From NCBI GenBank assembly GCA_026224975.1, contig JAMFRW010000113.1, positions 1-37,106 of the forward strand: a DNA stretch of 37,106 bases. Reading direction: 5' to 3'. The position numbers and the translations under genes are program-made. Positions within the stretch are counted from its first letter, which is position 1. Each line of letters starts with the position of its first letter. Source of the DNA: Rhodoferax sp. (GTDB lineage: Bacteria; Pseudomonadota; Gammaproteobacteria; Burkholderiales; Burkholderiaceae_C). The notes under the pieces were generated by a model, which was given only the letters and a program-made list of their open reading frames with translations, was not told the origin of the DNA and did no database searches. This document shows, one piece after another, positions 1 to 7,651 of the stretch.

Positions 1-801
1 CGCGTTGAGCTTGTCGGTGATCGCTTTCGGCGTGCCTTTCGGCGCATAGAGCGCGTGCCAGATCGACACGTTGAAACCCTTCAGGCCGGATTCGTCGAGC
101 GTCGGCAGATTCTTCAGCGCGGGAATCGTCAGACGCTTCGACGTGGTCACCGCGTAGGCCTTGACCTTGCCGCCGGCGATCTGAGCGGTCGTGTTCGTCG
201 TCTGGTCGCACATGATGTCGACCTGGCCGCCGAGCAGGTCGGTCATCGCGGGCGCGGTGCCCTTGTACGGCACCGTCGTCATCTCGATCCTGGTCGTGCT
301 CTGGAACAGCAGGCCGCACAGGTGCGAGGCGGCGCCCAGGCCGGCGTTGGCGAGGTTGATCTTGCCCTTGTTGGCGTCCATCCACTTGACCAACTCGGCG
401 TAGTTGGTGGCTGGAAGGCCAGGCTTGCCGATCAGCGTCATCGGCACTTCGTTGACCATGCCGAGGTACTCGAAATCGTCCAGCGTCTTGTAGGCCATGT
501 TGCGGTAGAGGGCCGGCGCGGTGCTCATGCCGATGTGGTGCAGCAGCAGCGTGTAGCCGTCGTTCGAGGCGCGCGCCACCTTGGTCGCGCCCAGCGTGCC
601 GCCGGCACCGCCCACGTTCTCGATGATGATGCTCTGGCCACCGAGCGGCTTGCGCATGGCTTCGGCCAGGTCGCGCGCGACCTTGTCGGTGGGGCCGCCG
701 GCCGCGAACGGCACGACGATGGTCACCGGCTTTTCGGGGTATTCGGCGAGTGCGGCTGTGCTGCACAAAGAAGCGAGGAGGGTGAGGGTCAGACGTTTCA
801 T
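1..801 (-). CDS. Bug/TctC-family tricarboxylate transporter substrate-binding protein (partial)
   Basis: Periplasmic solute receptor of the Bug (TctC) family, which binds small carboxylates, sometimes with a TctAB permease and sometimes as an orphan. The start ATG at 801-799 follows GGAG by about nine bases. Residues 1-19 form a signal peptide ending in A-L-A, then the typical mature opening YPEKPVTIVVPFAAGGPTD. Other family landmarks are the N-V-G-G-A-G-G-T-L-G loop, the VPYKGTAPAMTDLLGGQVD segment and the GFNVSIWHALYAPKGTP segment. The visible 267 residues are most of the usual 320 or so; the C-terminus lies beyond the left edge. It is 109 bp downstream of the PaaK-like ligase on the same strand, so it may be the last gene of that operon or have its own promoter. 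No TctA/TctB gene is visible here. The ligand cannot be predicted. Confidence 0.9.
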   Translation of the reverse strand, partial: MKRLTLTLLASLCSTAALAEYPEKPVTIVVPFAAGGPTDKVARDLAEAMRKPLGGQSIIIENVGGAGGTLGATKVARASNDGYTLLLHHIGMSTAPALYRNMAYKTLDDFEYLGMVNEVPMTLIGKPGLPATNYAELVKWMDANKGKINLANAGLGAASHLCGLLFQSTTRIEMTTVPYKGTAPAMTDLLGGQVDIMCDQTTNTTAQIAGGKVKAYAVTTSKRLTIPALKNLPTLDESGLKGFNVSIWHALYAPKGTPKAITDKLNA

Positions 802-910
802 GCGCGGCGCTCCGTGAGCTGCTGGGGTGGCGGAATTGTCGACAGCAGCGCGGCACCCCGCGCGTCGGAAACTACTTAAGGGCAAGCCAGCATCCGGGAC
901 GCTTTTCGCA

Positions 911-2209
911 TCACGCGAGGCTGCGCGCATCCTCGATCACCTTGCCGTCGTTGGGCAGGCTGCCGGGCGCGCACAACGCCACTTCGCCGCGCAGCTTGGT
1001 CACCTCGCGGATGCTCGTCGCCAATCGCTCGGCGAGGCCTTCCGGCGCACCTTCCACCTCGACCTTCAACAGCATCTTGTCGTTCGCCATCTCGCCACTG
1101 ACCACCAGCCGCGAGCGCAGCACTTCGGAATGTCGCCGCGCGATTTCCGCCACCTGGCTCGGGTGCACGAACATGCCGCGCACCTTGGCCGTCTGGTCGG
1201 CGCGGCCCATCCAGCCCTTGATGCGTGTGTTGGTGCGGCCAGTCGGGCAAGCACCCGGCAGCACAGCCGAGAGGTCGCCGGTGCCGAAGCGGATCAGCGG
1301 ATATCCGGGGTTCAGCGTCGTTACCACCACCTCGCCGACTTCGCCCTCCGGCACCGGATCGCCCGTGCCCGGCCGCACGATCTCGAGGATCACGCCTTCG
1401 TCCAGCACCAGGCCTTCGCGCGCGCTGGTCTCGTAAGCGATCAGCCCCAGGTCGGCCGTGCCGTAGCTCTGGTAAGCCGTCACGCCGCGCGCGCCCAGCC
1501 AGTCGCGCAGGCTGGGCGGAAAAGCCTCGGCGCCCACCGACGCCTTCTTCAGCGAAGGCAGCGCCACGCCCATTTCGCTCGCCTTGTCGAGGATGATTTT
1601 CAGAAAACTCGGCGTGCCGATGTAGCCGGCCGGCTTCAGATCGGCCATCACCTGCACCTGCTGTTCGGTCTGACCCGTGCCGCCGGGAAAGACCGTGCAG
1701 CCGATGGCATGCGCGCCGGTCTCCATCATCAGCCCGGCGGGCGTGAAGTGGTAGCTGAAGTTGTTGTGCGCCAAGTCGCCGGCGCGAAACCCGGCCGCGA
1801 AGATCGCGCGCGCCATGCGCCAGTAGTCGCCGCCCGAGCCTTCGGGTTCGTAGATGGTGCCGGGCGAAGCGAACACCCGCCTGGCGCGATCGGCCGGTGC
1901 GGTCTGGTTCCAGCCCAGCGTCGAGAAGCCGCCGAACGGGTCGCTCGCCCGCATCGCCTGTTGCCGTTCGAGCAACTCGTGCTTGCGAATGACAGGCAGG
2001 CGCGCGAGTGCGGCGCGGCTGTCGATCTGCGTGGCATCGATGCCGGCGAGCGACTGGGTGAACGCCGTGGCCCGCGCTTGCGCATGCGCCACTTGCGCAC
2101 CGAGCGCGGCCATCAGCGAGACTTCCCGCTCGGCGAGCGAACGCGACTCGAGCGCGTCGTAGTGATCGCGCAGGCGCGCGGCGGCGTGGGCCGCATCGGG
2201 GGAGTTCAT
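911..2209 (-). CDS. PaaK-like phenylacetate-CoA ligase family protein
   Basis: Predicted cytoplasmic adenylate-forming ligase (432 aa) that would join a carboxylic acid to CoA using ATP. The adenylation core shows SYGTADLG (about 247-254, the A5-like segment), GTGDLSAV (A7-like) and GRADQTAKVRGMFVHPSQ, the hinge before the small C-terminal domain. A late lysine in NDGKVIED matches the SEGK region of PaaK. The phosphate-binding loop is odd: where PaaK has SSGTTGKP, this protein has SPGTIYEPEG (about 115-124). It may therefore be a divergent subgroup with another substrate or mechanism. It is the last tightly linked gene of the Liv/CoA-ligase operon, 32 bp after the small unknown gene. The ribosome site before the ATG is weak, which would fit translation by read-through from upstream. 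Aromatic acid specificity is inferred from family only. Confidence 0.85.
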   Translation of the reverse strand: MNSPDAAHAAARLRDHYDALESRSLAEREVSLMAALGAQVAHAQARATAFTQSLAGIDATQIDSRAALARLPVIRKHELLERQQAMRASDPFGGFSTLGWNQTAPADRARRVFASPGTIYEPEGSGGDYWRMARAIFAAGFRAGDLAHNNFSYHFTPAGLMMETGAHAIGCTVFPGGTGQTEQQVQVMADLKPAGYIGTPSFLKIILDKASEMGVALPSLKKASVGAEAFPPSLRDWLGARGVTAYQSYGTADLGLIAYETSAREGLVLDEGVILEIVRPGTGDPVPEGEVGEVVVTTLNPGYPLIRFGTGDLSAVLPGACPTGRTNTRIKGWMGRADQTAKVRGMFVHPSQVAEIARRHSEVLRSRLVVSGEMANDKMLLKVEVEGAPEGLAERLATSIREVTKLRGEVALCAPGSLPNDGKVIEDARSLA

Positions 2210-2241
2210 GGGGTGCTCGATGGTGTGCGGGTGGTTGGCCG

Positions 2242-2517
2242 TCAGTCGTCGTCGCCCGCACGGCTGGCGCGGCGCTTGGCGTCGTCGACCAGCTTGCGCT
2301 GGCCGGTCGGCGTGTCGACGGGGTAGCGGTCGAAGCCGGTGCCGGTGGTCTTCTTGAGGTCGGCGATCAACGCGCCGGCTTCGTCGTGGAAGTGGATGAA
2401 TGCCGCGCCGCGCATGTAGAAGATGCCGGGCCTCATCTCACGCAGGCTCTTGATCTCGCGCAGTTGCCGCAGCAGCGGCAGCAGGCGTTTCAGGGCTTCT
2501 TCGTCGGCATGCGCCAT
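2242..2517 (-). CDS. Conserved small protein of unknown function in the Liv/CoA-ligase operon
   Basis: A 91-residue soluble protein that I cannot assign. The first half is a charged amphipathic helix pattern (EEALKRLLPLLRQLREIK). The middle, RPGIFYMRGAAFIHFHDEAGALIADLK, looks like an alternating beta strand/helix segment with F-I-H-F-H, and the tail is basic then acidic (RRASRAGDDD). There is no signal peptide, cysteine pair or membrane segment. The gene is 30 bp from livF and 32 bp from the PaaK-like ligase, with a GGAA-type ribosome site (GAAAGGAATCACG before ATG), so co-expression is likely. Its position suggests a role tied to the imported substrate or to the ligase, but that is inference from context. 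It is real rather than a shadow because it fills the gap between two genes in a spaced, ordered operon. Confidence 0.75.
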   Translation of the reverse strand: MAHADEEALKRLLPLLRQLREIKSLREMRPGIFYMRGAAFIHFHDEAGALIADLKKTTGTGFDRYPVDTPTGQRKLVDDAKRRASRAGDDD

Positions 2518-2547
2518 CGTGATTCCTTTCGGTCGATATCCAGAAGC

Positions 2548-3366
2548 TCAGGCCAGCCAGCGCTTACGCCGCTTGTAGCTCTTCACGTCCTTGAAGCTCT
2601 TGCGCGCGCTGCCATCGGCCGCGCCGCCCACGCCGAGGTAGAACTCCTTCACGTCCTGGTTCTCGCGCAGCGAAGCTGCAGCGCCGTCCATCACGATGCG
2701 GCCGTTCTCGAGGATGTAGCCGTAGTCGGCATAGCGCAGCGCCATGTTGGTGTTCTGCTCGGCCAGCAGAAAGGTCACCTGCTCGCGCGTGTTCAAGTCC
2801 TTCACGATCTCGAACACCTCCTCGACGATCTGCGGCGCCAGACCCATCGACGGTTCGTCGAGCAACACCATCTTCGGGCTGGCCATCAGCGCGCGGCCGA
2901 TGGCGCACATCTGCTGCTCGCCGCCCGAGGTGTAGGCCGCCTGCGATGTGCGCCGCGTCTTCAAGCGCGGGAAGTAGTTGTAGACCTTCTCCAGCGTGGC
3001 GGCCACCGCGGCCTTGCCGTCCCTGCGGGTGTAGGCACCGGTCAGCAGGTTCTCTTCGATCGTCAGGTGCGCGAAACAGTGCCGGCCTTCCATCACCTGG
3101 ATCACGCCGCGGTTGACCATCTCGGAAGTGGAGAGCGCCTCGATGCGCTCGCCACGCAGCTCGATCGACCCCTTGGTGACCGCGCCGCGTTCGCTCTGCA
3201 GCAGGTTGCTCACCGCCCGCAAGGTGGTCGTCTTGCCCGCGCCGTTGCCGCCCATCAGCGCGACGATGCGGCCTTCGGGCACCTGCAGCGAGACGCCCTT
3301 GAGCACGAGGATCACATGGTTGTAGATCACCTCGATGCCGTTGACGTTGAGCAGGATGTTCGACAT
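2548..3366 (-). CDS. livF: LivF-type branched-chain/carboxylate ABC transporter ATP-binding protein
   Basis: One of the two ATPases of a Liv (HAAT) family ABC importer. It shows Walker A GGNGAGKTT, the signature SGGEQQMCAIGRAL, Walker B MVLLDEPSMGL and the switch region FLLAEQN, which is the usual LivF form with glutamine instead of histidine. The length of 272 aa is about 30 longer than most LivF proteins, because of a basic C-terminal tail (KSFKDVKSYKRRKRW) that is not part of the nucleotide-binding fold. It acts at the inner face of the cytoplasmic membrane with LivG (6838-7623) and the LivH/LivM permeases. The gene begins 25 bp after the receptor gene stop. Liv-type systems import branched-chain amino acids, but also urea, amides and aromatic acids; the flanking CoA ligases favour an acid here. 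Confidence 0.92.
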   Translation of the reverse strand: MSNILLNVNGIEVIYNHVILVLKGVSLQVPEGRIVALMGGNGAGKTTTLRAVSNLLQSERGAVTKGSIELRGERIEALSTSEMVNRGVIQVMEGRHCFAHLTIEENLLTGAYTRRDGKAAVAATLEKVYNYFPRLKTRRTSQAAYTSGGEQQMCAIGRALMASPKMVLLDEPSMGLAPQIVEEVFEIVKDLNTREQVTFLLAEQNTNMALRYADYGYILENGRIVMDGAAASLRENQDVKEFYLGVGGAADGSARKSFKDVKSYKRRKRWLA

Positions 3367-3391
3367 GGTGCGCGAGCCGCTTGGGGTTGGG

Positions 3392-4726
3392 TCAGGTCTG
3401 GCAGTCTTCGGGGGTGCGACGCGTCAGCTTCTTTTCGGTGGCGTACTTGTCTGCCGCCACCTTGGCCATCGGCTTGATGATCTGCTCATCGGCCTGCAGC
3501 CAGTCGGAGCTGAAGCTCCACTTGGCGCCGTCCCAGGTGTGCACGCGCGCCCAGGTCGACCCCATGTGATCCTGACACGAGGTGCTGATCGGCCGCATCA
3601 CGCCGGCAAAGCCGAGCGCATCGAGCTTCTTCTGGTCGAGCGCCAGGTTTTCCAGGCCCCAGCGCACCTGCTCGCCGGTCATGACCTTGCCCTTGCCGTA
3701 GCGCTCCTGCGCGCGCCGCACCGCTTCCACGCCCAGCATCTGGATGATCACGCCGCGGGTGTAGAGCACCGAGCCCACTTCGTCTTTCGAGCCCGTTCCC
3801 TGGCCCTTTTCGTGCACGAGTTTCAGGATGTCCTGGATGACCTTGGAGCTGCGGCCGGAGTCGTTGAGGTTCAGCGCGTTGTAGCCTTTGGCGCCGTCGC
3901 CCACGTCTTTCACATCGGGCTCGGCGCCGGCCCACCACACGCCGTACATCTTGTCGCGCGGATAGCCGGTGGCTTGCGCTTCTTTCAGCGCGGTCGAGTT
4001 CATGATGCCCCAGCCCCAGAGCAGCACGTAGTCGGGCTTTTGCTGGCGCACCTGCAGCCAGGCCGACTTCTGCTCGACGCCAGGCGCCGTCACCGGGATC
4101 TTCGTCAGCTCGAAGCCGTGCATCTTGGCGCGTTCGTCCAGCAGCGGGATCGGCTCCTTGCCGAAGGGCGAGTCGTGATAGACAAGCGCGATCTTCTTGC
4201 CCTTCAACTTGTCCAGCCCGCCTTCCTTCTTGCCGATCTGCTGGATCAGCATGTCGGCCGCCGTCCAGTAGCTGCCCATCAACGGGAAGTTCCACTTGAA
4301 GACGCCGCCATCCTGCGAAGCCGCCAGGCCGTAGCCCAGGGTCAGCAGCGGGATCTTGTCGGCGGCGACCTTGTCGGTGAGCGCGAAGGTGATGCCCGTG
4401 GCTTGCGGATCGAACAGCGTCACGCCTGGCCGGCCCTTCAGGCGCTCGTAGCATTCCACGCCCTTGTCGGTCGCGTAGCCGGTTTCGCATTCCTCGAAGG
4501 TGAGCTTCACGCCGTTCACGCCGCCATCGCGCGCGTTGATCATCTTCAAATAATCCTGCTTGCCGTTGGCCCACGGCGTGCCGTTCGGCGCATACGGGCC
4601 GGTGCGGTAGGCGAGCAGCGGAAAGAACTGCTCCTTGGCCTGCGCGTAGGCCGCAGGCGCCGCCACGAGGGAAGACAAACCGGCTGCCATCACGGTGGCG
4701 GCGAGGGCGAAGGATCGGAAGGTCAT
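3392..4726 (-). CDS. Liv-type ABC transporter periplasmic substrate-binding protein
   Basis: Periplasmic receptor of the Liv importer (type I periplasmic-binding fold, Peripla_BP_6 group). Residues 1 to about 28 form a signal peptide (M-T-F-R-S-F-A-L-A-A-T-V... ending A-A-Y-A-Q-A). At 444 aa it is longer than the 370-390 aa of classic LivK/LivJ. Four cysteines are visible: two in TFEECETGYATDKGVECYE near the N-terminus, one in STSCQDHMGSTW and one in the C-terminal RRTPEDCQT. They could form disulfides, as in aromatic-acid or amide receptors, but pairing is a guess. The start ATG at 4726 is preceded by CTGGAG. The gene lies between livM and livF, an order seen in many betaproteobacterial Liv clusters. 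A 90-bp gap separates it from livM, the longest inside the operon, with room for a secondary promoter. Confidence 0.9.
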   Translation of the reverse strand: MTFRSFALAATVMAAGLSSLVAAPAAYAQAKEQFFPLLAYRTGPYAPNGTPWANGKQDYLKMINARDGGVNGVKLTFEECETGYATDKGVECYERLKGRPGVTLFDPQATGITFALTDKVAADKIPLLTLGYGLAASQDGGVFKWNFPLMGSYWTAADMLIQQIGKKEGGLDKLKGKKIALVYHDSPFGKEPIPLLDERAKMHGFELTKIPVTAPGVEQKSAWLQVRQQKPDYVLLWGWGIMNSTALKEAQATGYPRDKMYGVWWAGAEPDVKDVGDGAKGYNALNLNDSGRSSKVIQDILKLVHEKGQGTGSKDEVGSVLYTRGVIIQMLGVEAVRRAQERYGKGKVMTGEQVRWGLENLALDQKKLDALGFAGVMRPISTSCQDHMGSTWARVHTWDGAKWSFSSDWLQADEQIIKPMAKVAADKYATEKKLTRRTPEDCQT

Positions 4727-4816
4727 ATCAGTCTCCAGGCTAAAGGTGGAAGGTCTGGATTCGCTCTGCGGCGACTCGTCTTGTCGATCAACGACTTCGA
4801 TGTGGATCGATGTGGA

Positions 4817-5881
4817 TCAATGCGGGAAGGGCCAGAGGCGCAGTTTCTCCTTGGCCGTCGACCACAAGCGCGCAATGCCGTGCGGTTCGACGATCAGGAA
4901 AAAGACAATCAGCGCGCCGAAGATCATGAAGGTCAAATGCGATGCCGTGGCCGTGTCGATCGGGATGCCGAACCAATACGGCAGCCCGTCCAGGATGATC
5001 GGCAGCACCACGATGAAGGCCGCGCCGAAGAAGCTGCCCATGATCGAGCCCAGCCCGCCGATGATCACCATGAAGAGCAACTGGAACGAGCGGTCGATGT
5101 TGAAGGCCGCCGGCTCCCACGAGCCCAGGTGCACAAAGCCCCACAAGCCGCCCGCCACACCGACGATGAAGCTGCTCACTGCGAAGGCCGTGAGCTTGGC
5201 GTAGACCGGGCGAATGCCGATGACGGCGGCCGCCACATCCATGTCGCGAATCGCCATCCACTCCCGGCCGATCGCGCCGCGCACCAGGTTCTTGGCCAGC
5301 ATCGCGAACAGCGCGAGGAAGGCCAGGCACAACACATACTTTTGCACCGGCGATTCGATCGGGATGCCCAACACATTGAGCCCGGCCACGCTCACCGAGC
5401 CCGACGACGAATCGTTCGTGAACCACTTGATCCGCAAGAACGCCCAGTCGGTGAAGAACTGCGCCGCGAGCGTGGCGACCGCGAGATACAGCCCTTTGAT
5501 CCGCAAGGACGGAATGCCGAACAGCACGCCCACGATGGTGCTGCACACGCCGCCCAGCAGCAACGAGGCCACCAGCGGCATGCCCGGAATGCGCGCCTGA
5601 AAGTTGTAGGCCGCATAAGCGCCGATCGCCATGAAAGCGCCGGTGCCGAGCGAGATCTGCCCGCAATAGCCGACCAGGATGTTGAGCCCGAGCGCGGCGA
5701 GCGAGAGAATCAGGAACGGCACGAAGATCGCGCGCAGCAAGTACTCGGATGAGAGCAGCGGCACCGCCACGAAAGCGACTATCAGCAGCACCCAGATCGC
5801 GATGCGGTCCTGCAGGATCGGAAAGACCTGCTGATCCGCCCGATAGCTCGATTTGAATTGGCCGTTCTCTCTGTACAGCAT
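4817..5881 (-). CDS. livM: LivM-type ABC transporter permease
   Basis: Inner-membrane permease of the Liv importer, 354 aa, in the usual size range. Hydrophobic segments recur through the chain, for example IAIWVLLIVAFVAVPLL (first), the LSLAALGLNILVGYCGQISLG family hallmark, VASLLLGGVCSTIVGVLFGI and a final LTFMIFGALIVFFLIVEP. The G-Y-C-G-Q-I-S-L-G-T-G-A-F motif and the late G-G-L-G-S-I-M-G-S-F-F-G-A loop, which contacts the ATPases, are both clear. It pairs with LivH (5899-6828) to form the membrane channel. The gene is 17 bp after the livH stop. A run of charged residues at the N-terminus (ENGQFKSSYRADQQVF) precedes the first membrane segment. Confidence 0.93.
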   Translation of the reverse strand: MLYRENGQFKSSYRADQQVFPILQDRIAIWVLLIVAFVAVPLLSSEYLLRAIFVPFLILSLAALGLNILVGYCGQISLGTGAFMAIGAYAAYNFQARIPGMPLVASLLLGGVCSTIVGVLFGIPSLRIKGLYLAVATLAAQFFTDWAFLRIKWFTNDSSSGSVSVAGLNVLGIPIESPVQKYVLCLAFLALFAMLAKNLVRGAIGREWMAIRDMDVAAAVIGIRPVYAKLTAFAVSSFIVGVAGGLWGFVHLGSWEPAAFNIDRSFQLLFMVIIGGLGSIMGSFFGAAFIVVLPIILDGLPYWFGIPIDTATASHLTFMIFGALIVFFLIVEPHGIARLWSTAKEKLRLWPFPH

Positions 5882-5898
5882 GTTGTGCGTTCCGGCCT

Positions 5899-6828
5899 TC
5901 AGACGCGATCAATGATTTTTTCGCCGAACAGACCTTGCGGCCTGACCAGCAAAAACACCAACGCGAGCACATACGCGAACCAGATCTCGATGCCGCCACC
6001 GAGCATCGGGCCGATGTAGATCTCCGAGAGCTTCTCGCCCACACCGATGATCAGCCCGCCGATGATCGCGCCGGGGATGGAGGTCAACCCGCCGAGGATC
6101 ACCACGGGAAAGGCCTTGAGTGCGACGAGCGAGAGCGAGAACTGCACCCCCAGCTTGCTGCCCCAGATCACGCCGGCCACCAGCGCCACCACACCGGCCA
6201 CCGACCACACGATGATCCAGATGCGCCCGAGCGGAATGCCGATCGACTGCGCCGCTTGGTGGTCATCGGCCACGGCACGCAGGGCACGGCCTGTCGCGGT
6301 CTTCTGGAAGAAGAGCGCGAGCAGGGCGACCAGCACGGCGGCGATGCCAGCCGCGTACAGGTCTTCCTTGTTGATCAACACACCGCCCTCGAACATCTTC
6401 TCGAGCACGATCACCGGGTCCTTGGGCATGCCGACATCGATCTTGTAGATGTCGGAGCCGAAGAGCATCTGCCCGAAGCCTTCGAGGAAGTAGCTGATGC
6501 CGAGCGTGGCCATCAGCAGCGTGATGTGCTCCTGGTTGACGAGCTTGCGCAGGCACAGCCGCTCGATCACCCACGCCACCGCGATCATCAGCAGCACCGC
6601 ACCGGCGAAGGCGAGCACGTTGGCCAGGATCTTGTTGTCGAAGCCCAGCAGCTTGGGAAACCACTCGTAGAAGCGCGCCATCGCGAGCGCCGCAAAGAGC
6701 ACCATCGCGCCCTGCGCAAAGTTGAACACGCCGCTCGCCTTGTAGATCAGCACGAAGCCGAGCGCGATCAGCGAATACAGCATGCCCGCCATCAGGCCGC
6801 CGAAGAGTGTTTCGAGGAAGAAGCCCAT
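5899..6828 (-). CDS. livH: LivH-type ABC transporter permease
   Basis: Second inner-membrane permease of the Liv importer, 309 aa, close to the family norm of about 300. The N-terminal LFGGLMAGMLYSLIALGFVLIYKASGVFNFAQGAMV is diagnostic of LivH. The C-terminal half contains the ATPase-contact loop V-I-L-G-G-L-T-S-I-P-G-A-I-I-G-G and ends in VFLLVRPQGLFGEK. About eight membrane segments can be seen. A soluble stretch around SDIYKIDVGMPKDPVIVLEKMFEGGV would face the periplasm. The gene starts only 9 bp after livG stops, so the two are likely translated together. With LivM it forms the pore for the unidentified substrate. Confidence 0.94.
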   Translation of the reverse strand: MGFFLETLFGGLMAGMLYSLIALGFVLIYKASGVFNFAQGAMVLFAALAMARFYEWFPKLLGFDNKILANVLAFAGAVLLMIAVAWVIERLCLRKLVNQEHITLLMATLGISYFLEGFGQMLFGSDIYKIDVGMPKDPVIVLEKMFEGGVLINKEDLYAAGIAAVLVALLALFFQKTATGRALRAVADDHQAAQSIGIPLGRIWIIVWSVAGVVALVAGVIWGSKLGVQFSLSLVALKAFPVVILGGLTSIPGAIIGGLIIGVGEKLSEIYIGPMLGGGIEIWFAYVLALVFLLVRPQGLFGEKIIDRV

Positions 6829-6837
6829 CGTGGCCGC

Positions 6838-7623
6838 TCAGTGCGTGGTGCCGAGGTAGGCACTGATCACGTCGGGATTCGACCGCACTTCGTTCGGCGA
6901 ACCATCCCCGATCTTCTTGCCATAGTCGAGCACGACCACGCGATCGCTGATGTCCATCACCACGCCCATGTCATGCTCGATCAACACGATGGTCGTGCCG
7001 AACTCGTCGTTGACGTCGAGGATGAAGCGGCTCATGTCCTGCTTCTCTTCGACGTTCATGCCGGCCATCGGCTCATCCAGCAGCAAGACTTGCGGCTCCA
7101 TCGCCAGCGCGCGGCCGAGGTCCACACGCTTCTGCAAGCCGTAGGGCATCTTGCCGACAGCGGTCTTGCGGTAGGGCTGGATCTCCAGAAAATCAATGAT
7201 GCGTTCGACGAAGAGGCGCTGTGCCGTCTCTTCGCGTTCGGCCGCGCCCCAGCGGATTGCCTGCTGAAAGATGTTGGCCTTCATCTTCAGGTTGCGCCCG
7301 GTCATGATGTTGTCGAGCACGCTCATGCCCTTGAACAGGGCCAGGTTCTGGAAGGTCCGCGCCAGCCCCATCTCGGCCACCTGCCGCGAATTCATGTGCT
7401 CGAAGGTCTTGCCACGGAAGGTGATCGAGCCTTGCTGTGGCTGGTACACCCCGTTGATGCAATTGAGCATCGAACTCTTGCCCGCCCCATTGGGTCCGAT
7501 GATCGCGCGGATCTCGTGCTCCTTCACATCGAAGCTGATGTCCGTCAACGCCTTCACGCCACCGAACGCGAGGCTGATGTTCTTCACTTCGAGGATCACC
7601 TCGCCGATCTTGCGTGCGCTCAT
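6838..7623 (-). CDS. livG: LivG-type ABC transporter ATP-binding protein
   Basis: ATPase partner of LivF in the Liv importer. From ATG 7623 the product is 261 aa. It shows Walker A GPNGAGKSSM, Walker B VLLLDEPMAGMN with the LivG-type M-A-G-M, the H-switch LIEHDMGVVMDI and the C-terminal LivG box GKKIGDGSPNEVRSNPDVISAYLG. The ABC signature is unusual: M-P-Y-G-L-Q-K-R-V-D-L-G-R-A-L, where most LivG have L-S-Y-G-E-Q or L-P-Y-G-E-Q. The residue at the signature glycine is kept, so activity is still expected. The reading frame is open for 81 more codons upstream, but these overlap the synthetase gene and look unlike protein; M-S-A-R-K-I-G-E is the family start. It is 28 bp downstream of the synthetase gene. 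Confidence 0.93.
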   Translation of the reverse strand: MSARKIGEVILEVKNISLAFGGVKALTDISFDVKEHEIRAIIGPNGAGKSSMLNCINGVYQPQQGSITFRGKTFEHMNSRQVAEMGLARTFQNLALFKGMSVLDNIMTGRNLKMKANIFQQAIRWGAAEREETAQRLFVERIIDFLEIQPYRKTAVGKMPYGLQKRVDLGRALAMEPQVLLLDEPMAGMNVEEKQDMSRFILDVNDEFGTTIVLIEHDMGVVMDISDRVVVLDYGKKIGDGSPNEVRSNPDVISAYLGTTH

Positions 7624-7651
7624 GGATGCGCCCTGCGGTGAATAAATCGAT

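Noticed and set aside
848-863. GC-rich hairpin GCGCGG-CACC-CCGCGC between the PaaK-like and Bug genes
   Set aside because: No T-run follows on the minus strand, so it is not a convincing intrinsic terminator; such hairpins are common at this GC content.
3335-5752. Very long open frame (805 codons) on the plus strand
   Set aside because: It is antisense to the receptor and LivM genes, rich in His/Arg/Ala/Gln without domains. High GC keeps the opposite frame open.
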